Part shown: in pieces, positions 36,870-42,492 of the stretch
Numbering within the stretch: position 1 is the stretch's first letter
Layout of the letters: the number at the start of each line of letters is the position of its first letter
IMG/VR virus record: IMGVR_UViG_3300033145_000860
Span: 1-42,492 of that record
Direction: 5' to 3' (one strand)
DNA: 42,492 nt
From: a virus
Notes under the pieces: generated by a model
Database searches by the model: none
Told to the model about the DNA's origin: nothing
What the model saw: the letters and a program-made list of their open reading frames with translations, nothing else
Translations under genes and position numbers: made by a program

Positions 36870-37669
36870 TATGCGTGGAACCTCACGAAGTCCAGCTTCC
36901 AATTTCCGGCGCTATCAACCTGGAGCACCTTGTACTTGTTGCCGACAATCACTTCATCGCCGAAGTCGGCCTCCCATCCGTTGGTCGTATCCCAGATCAG
37001 GATGTCCTGGTCGTTCGTCCCATCGGGGATTCCCGCGCCGTACTTGATGCAGATCCCCAGACCCTCGCTGTCCCCGAACGGCAGGTAGCCTATGATGTCA
37101 TCTTCCGCCACGACCACATTCTCCGGCGTCCCGCCCAGGGGCGTGATGATGTAGACCTTGATCTCGGCACTCCCGACATTGTTGCCGTCGTGGTCGCTGC
37201 ACGGGTAGACGGTGACGAAGTTGCCCGAGGACCAGGTCGCCTTGACCTTGCCCCAGTGGATGTCCAACTCGCCCGCCTCGACCTCGCGGTAATCATCGCC
37301 CCCGCCACCCCCGCCCGCAGCGGCCATGCCCATCGGACCCCGAGCGAATGTGCCGCCGGTAATCAGGGTGCGGAGCGACTGCTGAATCTCCTGCGCGATC
37401 CCGGAGAGGATTTCGCCGAGGTCCAGGGGTTCCGTCCCGAAGTCGGGCGGCTGCTCCTGCGTGAGGGTTTGCAGGGACTGGACCAGGACGTTGTGGCCGG
37501 CGGCCACCGATCGGAGCAAGTCCCCCATCTCCTTCTCGTCGAGTTCCCCGGAAGGGACATCGACAGCCGGGGGAATCTCCATCTTCTGGATCGCGGACAG
37601 GTAGACGCCGAGGCGGCGCAACCCCTGCTCGAATCGGTCGAACGCCGAGATGTTGATCTCTCTTCCCAT
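36869..37669 (-). CDS. Tail-fibre-like protein (266 aa)
   Basis: Helical N-terminal third (FDRFEQGLRRLGVYLSAIQK, then LLRSVAAGHNVLVQSLQTLT), a Gly-rich hinge (MAAAGGGGGGDD), and a beta-rich C-terminal domain ending in WEADFGDEVIVGNKYKVLQV. This layout (coiled stalk, hinge, globular tip) fits a fibre. Start and stop overlap neighbours. Confidence 0.6.
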   Translation of the reverse strand: MGREINISAFDRFEQGLRRLGVYLSAIQKMEIPPAVDVPSGELDEKEMGDLLRSVAAGHNVLVQSLQTLTQEQPPDFGTEPLDLGEILSGIAQEIQQSLRTLITGGTFARGPMGMAAAGGGGGGDDYREVEAGELDIHWGKVKATWSSGNFVTVYPCSDHDGNNVGSAEIKVYIITPLGGTPENVVVAEDDIIGYLPFGDSEGLGICIKYGAGIPDGTNDQDILIWDTTNGWEADFGDEVIVGNKYKVLQVDSAGNWKLDFVRFHA

Positions 37670-38580
37670 CAGTCAAGCATGTCCTGGAAGACGCTGAAAT
37701 CCGTCTGCGCGTGGGAGCTGACGTAGACCTCAACCTCATCACCATCCGTCGGATAGGGAATCTCGCGCACGACGTTCTTGAAATCGTCCGTCCCCGCCAG
37801 ATCCTCGCCCAGTATCTCAACGGACATCGGCATGCGGATCATCTTGCGGACGACCACGAGCTGGTCCGCCGCCCATCCGCCCTCTTTGTGGATGAAGTCG
37901 AGGTCCACCGTCCAGAGGTGGAAGGGGCTCAGATCGTCGTGGTAGATGGGAGCTGTCGCCTCGGCCCCGAGGAACAACAAGGTTCCCGCCGCACACTGCC
38001 CGTAGAAGATCGTGTTGTTGTTCGTCTTTCCGACGAGATCCGCGACCTGCGTCGGGTTCCAGATCGTCGCCTTGGCGTGAATCCGGTAGGCCGTGTATAC
38101 GTCGAACGCCGACGCATCCCCGCGAACGGCCTTGTAGTACACGCCCTTCTTCGCCTCGGCCACGACCAGGCTCGGACCCGCGAAGGGGACATCGGACCCC
38201 CCGCCGTCGACCTGGGTGTTGCCTACTCCCGGCTTCGTGATCTCCATGTACGTCTTACTTGACAGGACGCCACGCACCGGCTGCTGAACGCTGGGCATCT
38301 GGAACTTCGGCGTCCGATACCAGAGGATCAGGCGGGCATCCCCTTCGCGACCGGGGAAGTTTCGCTCAAGCTGGTAGTCGTACAGGGTGGGAGCGAAGGC
38401 TTCTTCGTTGCCGGGCCAGGTCTTCTGGCTCCACAACTCCGTGGGAGTGAACTCGGCGCGGAGCGCTTCGACTTCATCCTGGGGGATTGCGAAGATTCTC
38501 TGGCCGGCGAACTGGTCCCCGCTCTGCGACTCGGTCATCGACCGGCTGATCTCGTATGGATCCAGGTCGGAATGCGCCAT
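37669..38580 (-). CDS. Virion structural protein (303 aa)
   Basis: MAHSDLDPYEISRSMTESQS; begins with acidic flexible residues, then RNFPGREGDARLILWYRTPK and a beta-rich body. ATG overlaps nothing and has a weak site, stop overlaps the fibre gene. No family recognised; position suggests tail or tail-fibre assembly. Confidence 0.5.
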   Translation of the reverse strand: MAHSDLDPYEISRSMTESQSGDQFAGQRIFAIPQDEVEALRAEFTPTELWSQKTWPGNEEAFAPTLYDYQLERNFPGREGDARLILWYRTPKFQMPSVQQPVRGVLSSKTYMEITKPGVGNTQVDGGGSDVPFAGPSLVVAEAKKGVYYKAVRGDASAFDVYTAYRIHAKATIWNPTQVADLVGKTNNNTIFYGQCAAGTLLFLGAEATAPIYHDDLSPFHLWTVDLDFIHKEGGWAADQLVVVRKMIRMPMSVEILGEDLAGTDDFKNVVREIPYPTDGDEVEVYVSSHAQTDFSVFQDMLD

Positions 38581-38594
38581 CGTCGCACCTCATG

Positions 38595-39149
38595 TCAGGA
38601 GATCGGGGTCACGGGGTTCAGGCCGGTCCACGTCGAGTACACGAAGACTCGACCCTCATGCTGCTCTTCATCAATCCGATACGGAGGACCGCACTTCGGG
38701 TTCAGCTTGGACGTCCCGTCGCCGTCGAGGAAGTCGCCCAAAGCGGGGATCCCCGTCGATGCGGCGGTCAAGGCAATCCCGCAGATGTGGAATACCGTCG
38801 AATGCGCATCCTTATCCTGCGATCTCGTCCTCGTCGCCTCGGCGTATCCATTGGACTCGGCTCCCGCGTCGATCTCGATGTAGGTGAGCAGCACCTGGTC
38901 CTGCCCTCGGCCCTTCGTCTGCTGCTCGGCCCTAGCGTACTGCAGGCGAGGAGACGCCACCCCGGCGCCTCCGGGTCCGCCGTACTTCGTCGGCATGACG
39001 TGACCCAGCGCGAGGGAACCCGAGTCGAGCAAAGTCGCCATTCCCGCCTTGCCGACGTTGACCACGCGACGATGAATCGTTCCGGTCCATCCGGGGCCGA
39101 CGATATGGTCGCGCGATCGACGAGTTGTGTCCTCGGGAGGAAAGGCCAT
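38595..39149 (-). CDS. Virion structural protein (184 aa)
   Basis: MAFPPEDTTRRSRDHIVGPG; beta-rich with GSLALGHVMPTKYGGPGGAG and VLLTYIEIDAGAESNGYAEA. Start overlaps the preceding TAA. Small phage head-tail or fibre adaptors have this character; function unknown. Confidence 0.5.
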   Translation of the reverse strand: MAFPPEDTTRRSRDHIVGPGWTGTIHRRVVNVGKAGMATLLDSGSLALGHVMPTKYGGPGGAGVASPRLQYARAEQQTKGRGQDQVLLTYIEIDAGAESNGYAEATRTRSQDKDAHSTVFHICGIALTAASTGIPALGDFLDGDGTSKLNPKCGPPYRIDEEQHEGRVFVYSTWTGLNPVTPIS

Positions 39150-39619
39150 TATGCGGCATCCTCGTCCAGTTCGACGACGGCGAAGACGCCCTTGGCCACA
39201 ACCCCGCCGCCGGCCGTCTCGTCGATGGCGATCTCCAGCACGTCGCCCACCGACAAGAAGGGAGACGCGATGGACCCGGCAACCAGGGCGTAGGCCGCGT
39301 CGCCGCTGTCGATCCGCACCGCAGCGGTCAGGACCGTCGCCCCGTTCTTCAGAAGCTCGAAGTCCACGGTCCCCGCTCCGGTACAGGCCACGACGGCGCC
39401 CACCTTGATCGAGTTGATCGTCGCCGTTGCACCATGCACAACGTGAATGACCCAGGCTCCATCCGCCGCTGCGGAGGCGGACTCGTTCGACCAGTGCAGG
39501 ATGTACCGATGCTTCTGGTTGGCCGCCGGCATGATCGAGCCTGTCGGGTAGACGATGGTCTTGGCCGAGAGCTTCCCGGCAACGTGCAACGCACCTTCAT
39601 GTCTGCTTGTCGCTCCCAT
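39149..39619 (-). CDS. Virion beta-sandwich-like protein (156 aa)
   Basis: ATG 39619 (MGATSRHEGALHVAGKLSAK) chosen for AGGAG upstream; longer frame is not supported. All-beta pattern (ADGAWVIHVVHGATATINSI, VLEIAIDETAGGGVVAKGVF) with an acidic end. Resembles decoration or fibre-tip proteins. Confidence 0.55.
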   Translation of the reverse strand: MGATSRHEGALHVAGKLSAKTIVYPTGSIMPAANQKHRYILHWSNESASAAADGAWVIHVVHGATATINSIKVGAVVACTGAGTVDFELLKNGATVLTAAVRIDSGDAAYALVAGSIASPFLSVGDVLEIAIDETAGGGVVAKGVFAVVELDEDAA

Positions 39620-39629
39620 CGGGTGACTC

Positions 39630-40535
39630 CTATCTGTTGTCCGCGAGGGATTCAACTTCCTCGGTGCGGATCAGCGTCATGTCCATCTCGATGCTGCCGG
39701 CCAGAAGAGCCTGGCCCCTGTCGTAGTGCGTACCCGTGGCGTGGCCGTCGTGCAGCTCGGCCTCGCCCAGGGCCATCTCCTGAATCGTGAAGCAGTGGTC
39801 CGTCCCGCCGAGGAAGTAGCCGGACCCGTCGGTGATATCCAACGCCCGGAGATGCGGGCGGAAGATCCACGTCGTGTCGGCGTCGGGGACCGGGTAAACC
39901 ATCAGACGATGCCCCTGGGGAGTCGCCGTGGCCGCGGCCGTCACAGCCCACATATACGGCGTCCCCTGCGTATTGCTGTCGCGCCAGTTGGCGTAGATGC
40001 TGTCGGGATCCACCTCGTGGAGCCGAGGCTTCTCCAGGGTGGCCGAGTAGGCGTTGGTGAACCGATCCGCCAGGCCGCCGAACGTCGGCGGCAACGTGTA
40101 GTACCCGTCGGGCGTGATCGTGATCGTGTCGGCATCCGCCTCGCCCGAGGCGTCACCCATCACGACGACGACCTTGCTGGAGGTCCACGAGACGATGGGA
40201 TACGACTTCTCCGTCGCGGTGAAGACAACGTTGTACCCGATCATCGAATACTGCTGGAAGATCGCATCATCCACCGTGACCGTCGACGTGCCGTTGTCCT
40301 TGACCGGGGCACCATCCGCCGTCGAAATTGCCGTCGTCCACAGGATGATCGAGGATGCGGGCATGAGAAACGACCACGGGTGAGCCAGGCCGGTCCTTGG
40401 GTGAATCCCCCGAAGAAACATGGCCACGGCCCGCTCCACGATCTTGAGGGCCGCTCCCGCCGTCGTGTCGCCCGTGTAGGCTTCCACCTCGTCGCAGACA
40501 TCGCCGACGGTCAGCTCCAGGTATGTCTCGGACAT
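39630..40535 (-). CDS. Head-tail adaptor-like protein
   Basis: 301 residues from ATG 40535 (MSETYLELTVGDVCDEVEAY), with AAGGAG upstream. The helical N-terminal part (AALKIVERAVAMFLRGIHPR) and the HPWSFL motif, followed by beta regions (YPIVSWTSSKVVVVMGD, YTLPPTFGGLADRF) and a C-terminal helix with HDGHATGTHYDRG, fit the phage head-completion/adaptor family that joins the portal to the tail (as gp4 in P22). It lies between decoration genes and tail genes, with a large hairpin upstream. Confidence 0.65.
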   Translation of the reverse strand: MSETYLELTVGDVCDEVEAYTGDTTAGAALKIVERAVAMFLRGIHPRTGLAHPWSFLMPASSIILWTTAISTADGAPVKDNGTSTVTVDDAIFQQYSMIGYNVVFTATEKSYPIVSWTSSKVVVVMGDASGEADADTITITPDGYYTLPPTFGGLADRFTNAYSATLEKPRLHEVDPDSIYANWRDSNTQGTPYMWAVTAAATATPQGHRLMVYPVPDADTTWIFRPHLRALDITDGSGYFLGGTDHCFTIQEMALGEAELHDGHATGTHYDRGQALLAGSIEMDMTLIRTEEVESLADNR

Positions 40536-40559
40536 GGCCGTTCTCCTTCGCCTGCCGCT

Positions 40560-40613
40560 GGTTGGGGGCGAGGCGCAGGAAAGGAGCGAAACCTGCGCCC
40601 CGCCCGGCCAACC
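40560..40613 (-). terminator. Long GC-rich hairpin in structural operon
   Basis: Bases 40560-40579 pair with 40592-40613 over about 18 positions with a two-base bulge, loop of 12 bases. It fills most of the 92-bp gap between the decoration-like gene and the adaptor gene on the minus strand. Probably partial terminator or RNase-resistant 3' end that limits expression of downstream tail genes relative to capsid proteins. Confidence 0.7.
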
Positions 40614-40627
40614 ATGCGGCGGTCTGT

Positions 40628-40882
40628 CTAGGCGTATCCGACGAGGATGTAGGTGAAGTCCTTCGACGCCACACCGGCGTCCGCGAACGTGACCGCCCCC
40701 GAAGAGATGGTCAGGTCGCAGCACATCTGCGTGGCCGCACCGGGGGCTTCGTTGTACGTCGCTGTCACGGCGATGATCTTGGACAGCTTGGTGGACACTT
40801 CCACCGTGTTGCCCGCGCCCATCGTCGCGTCACCCGCTTCGACGGACAAGCCGTTCATGCTTGCCTCTTGCTGTAGTGACAT
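40628..40882 (-). CDS. Decoration-like protein, paralog A (84 aa)
   Basis: The protein aligns over its whole length with the adjacent 86-residue gene: GLSVEAG.AT...NTVEVST, SKII...AT..E.PGAATQ, CCDLTI..G.VTFADA.VA.K, FTYIL.GYA. All-beta, no charged clusters; may be a capsid decoration or cementing trimer. A tandem duplication. Start could also be the internal Met9 (MNGLSVEAG). Confidence 0.65.
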   Translation of the reverse strand: MSLQQEASMNGLSVEAGDATMGAGNTVEVSTKLSKIIAVTATYNEAPGAATQMCCDLTISSGAVTFADAGVASKDFTYILVGYA

Positions 40883-40900
40883 CTCAGTTACCAGCCTTTC

Positions 40901-41161
40901 CTACGCATATCCGAAGAGGATGTAGGTGAAGCTCTTCGCGGCCACGGCGGCATCGGCGAACGTCACCTTGCCGTCCGTGATCGTCAGGTCGCAACAGATT
41001 TGCGTCGCCGCACCCGGAGTCTCACTGAACGTCGCCGCCGCCGAAATGATCTTCGAGAACCGGGTGGAAACCTCCACCGTGTTCGAGACGAGCGTCGCGC
41101 TACCAGCCTCTACGGACAAGCCGTGCATCGCTGCATCTACTTCGCGTCCCATGTAGGCCAC
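40901..41161 (-). CDS. Decoration-like protein, paralog B (86 aa)
   Basis: GTG 41161 with AAAGGA upstream; close paralog of the next gene (about 60% identical by eye). The pair may have specialised for different lattice positions or be functionally redundant. Confidence 0.65.
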   Translation of the reverse strand: MAYMGREVDAAMHGLSVEAGSATLVSNTVEVSTRFSKIISAAATFSETPGAATQICCDLTITDGKVTFADAAVAAKSFTYILFGYA

Positions 41162-41185
41162 CAGTCCTTTCTGCCAACCAGCGGC

Positions 41186-41770
41186 TTAGGCATCGGCGGC
41201 GTACGAGAACCCGATGTGCGTTTCGAGCGTTGCCGCCTCGGCCAAACCGATGGCGTCGGCTGCGATGTCGGCGATCACGATGGGACCGATGGCGACGGTG
41301 TTGATCGTCGCGTAGTCCCCGTCCAGGTCGGAGACGTAGTCGACCGGACAGACGCCACCGCACCAGAACCAGCCATACTTCGTGACGGCGTGCGTGAATG
41401 TCATCACCGAGAGCATCACCGCAGCCAACCCGCAGCCGTCGACGATCAGAGCCTGGTCCGGGTCGTTCGTGACCTGGTAGATGTCCGATGCGTTGGACGG
41501 GACAACGAACTGCTTCGCGGCGCACGTCGGATTCGCCTCCGTGACCGCCAGCCCTTTCAGGTAGATGAGCGTCGCCCAGCCGGCGTTGCCGTCGGCTCCA
41601 TCACACCAGACTTGGATCTTCTGCCCCGGCGCATACCGGTGCAAGGTGCTGACGTTGTGATCGGCGGACGTGGACACGAAGTCCACGAACGAGCTGGCCG
41701 TCCGCTCGGCCTCGCCCGGCCAGTTGTCGTACAGTACAAACAGTTGATCGTCGAGTGTTGAATCAGCCAT
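41186..41770 (-). CDS. Capsid-associated protein (194 aa)
   Basis: MADSTLDDQLFVLYDNWPGE; beta-rich with many Ala/Thr/Val residues and scattered Cys (NPTCAAKQFVVPSNASDIYQ, KYGWFWCGGVCPVDYVSDLD). AAGGAG precedes the ATG. First gene after the capsid gene in direction of transcription, a usual place for decoration or head-fibre proteins. No family recognised. Confidence 0.6.
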   Translation of the reverse strand: MADSTLDDQLFVLYDNWPGEAERTASSFVDFVSTSADHNVSTLHRYAPGQKIQVWCDGADGNAGWATLIYLKGLAVTEANPTCAAKQFVVPSNASDIYQVTNDPDQALIVDGCGLAAVMLSVMTFTHAVTKYGWFWCGGVCPVDYVSDLDGDYATINTVAIGPIVIADIAADAIGLAEAATLETHIGFSYAADA

Positions 41771-41814
41771 GATTCAGACTCCTTCCGTATTTCTGCTCAT
41801 GCCAACGTCACCGC

Positions 41815-42492
41815 TTACGTGCAGTTCAGCAGCATGATCGAACTTGAGGGCTTCCAGTTGATGAGGTTGCCGGCCAGCATGATCCGGGCCAGCCACTCGT
41901 CATACCCGCCGGCCTTGTCGCCCTGCCAGGTGAACCCGGTGAAGTTGAAAGCACGGCGCGGGTGCAGCCGCAGCTCCCAGTCGGGGATGTTGTAGATGAA
42001 GAAGTATTTCTGCGAGTTCGTCAGGATCGAGTTCCTGAGATACGGATCCGCAACCACTTCGACACCGTCCAGCATCAACGTCCTGAACCCGAACTTCGCC
42101 AGGAGCGAGCCGTCACGGGAATAGATGTGACGGGCCTCGACCTGCGATTGCAGCTCCAGGAAGATGCTGTCTCCGACAACGCAGAGCAAGTCCTGCGGAC
42201 CATCGGCGTAGAGCGACACCGCCGCCACCGATCGGCGGAAGGTGTTGATGCTCGGCGTGTACGCCGTCGACTGATCCGCGAAACTGTCCGCGATACTCGC
42301 TCCCTGCCACCATTTGTTCGTCACCGTTGTCGCTCGGGAGAGGTGACCGTAGGTCGCATCGTGTGTGAGGGCGTCCAGTACGGACTGGAAGTCCTTGTCG
42401 TGGTCGGAGTCCGATCCGCTCGTGTCGATACCGTACATCATCTTGTACAGCTTGATCCGAGCGGCGCGCTGCGCCTTCTTGACGAGGAACTG
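41815..42492 (-). CDS. Major capsid protein, C-terminal part (continues at 465)
   Basis: Codons from here join those at 465-1 to give the 342-residue capsid protein; bases 42379-42492 duplicate 1-114. The part unique to this end begins LDALTHDATYGHLSRATTVT. It continues with NTFRRSVAAVSLYADGPQDL, SRDGSLLAKFGFRTLMLDGV and ends IMLAGNLINWKPSSSIMLLN. The strand-loop-strand ILTNSQKYFFIYNIPDWELR near the end is typical of the P-domain/spine elements of HK97-like capsid proteins. See the other half for context. Confidence 0.8.
   Translation of the reverse strand, partial: QFLVKKAQRAARIKLYKMMYGIDTSGSDSDHDKDFQSVLDALTHDATYGHLSRATTVTNKWWQGASIADSFADQSTAYTPSINTFRRSVAAVSLYADGPQDLLCVVGDSIFLELQSQVEARHIYSRDGSLLAKFGFRTLMLDGVEVVADPYLRNSILTNSQKYFFIYNIPDWELRLHPRRAFNFTGFTWQGDKAGGYDEWLARIMLAGNLINWKPSSSIMLLNCT
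42379..42492. repeat. Terminal direct repeat (circular overlap), copy 2
   Basis: Exact copy of bases 1-114. It lies inside the major capsid gene, so a headful-packaged, circularly permuted genome or a circular intracellular form would both explain it; a physical terminal repeat placed inside the capsid gene would be unusual. Confidence 0.95.

Noticed and set aside
1-42492. Integrase, repressor or attachment site indicating a temperate phage
   Set aside because: No recombinase motif (tyrosine or serine type), CI/Cro-like protein or tRNA-associated repeat was seen; a temperate life style is not supported but cannot be excluded.

Overview
The window is one complete, circularly closed genome of a tailed double-stranded DNA phage (Caudoviricetes). 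The first 114 bases are repeated exactly as the last 114 (42379-42492), so the unique circle is 42,378 bp, and the cut falls inside the major capsid gene. The DNA is GC-rich. Nearly every gene is on the minus strand, with strong Shine-Dalgarno sites and ATGA or TAATG start/stop overlaps that mark long translationally coupled operons. No integrase or obvious repressor was seen. A P22-like large portal, a head-tail adaptor, a 2,398-residue internal virion protein and no recognisable tape-measure or sheath gene suggest a short-tailed (podovirus-like) particle; this is inference. A lipoprotein beside the lysis genes fits a Gram-negative-type host, but the host cannot be named from this sequence.

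In the direction of transcription (minus strand, high to low coordinate, continuing across the circle junction), the packaging and head block is: small terminase (8400), large terminase, a string of very small genes, portal (5017), several small genes, scaffold-like protein (1585), major capsid protein (465 through 1 and on to 42378-41815), then decoration-like proteins, a head-tail adaptor (40535) and tail or fibre-like proteins (39619-35823). Next come a disordered lysine- and proline-rich virion protein (35812) and a giant polyvalent-type protein (33737-26541) that carries a DnaJ J-domain and an HExxH metallopeptidase motif. A lysis cassette follows (26524-25236: membrane protein, lipoprotein, small proteins, holin-like protein). 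Beyond it lies a regulatory stretch with a promoter between inverted repeats, a strong hairpin, short ORFs and a tRNA-Met, and then a secreted 3D-domain cell-wall enzyme (24281).

The nucleic-acid block (23895-11705) holds a PAPS-reductase-family protein, a frameshifted DNA methyltransferase, a RecE-like nuclease with a probable annealing partner, a miniature methyltransferase lacking its middle, a DUF1064 nuclease, a replication initiator with a DnaA box and tandem repeats inside it, a DnaB helicase, small coiled-coil and zinc proteins, an ASCH-type gene invaded by an HNH endonuclease, and a Gp37/Gp68-family protein.

The only genes on the plus strand are two small ones (11103-11634), one with zinc-binding cysteines, served by a divergent regulatory region at 10760-11102. 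On the far side of that region three structural genes (10759-8420) lead back to the terminase. The features that most deserve a second look are the J-domain/metallopeptidase virion protein, the HNH gene nested in the ASCH gene, the origin-like repeat array in the initiator gene, the mini-methyltransferase, the 5' module shared by three unrelated genes, and the promoter/hairpin/micro-ORF/tRNA region at 24.3-25.2 kb.
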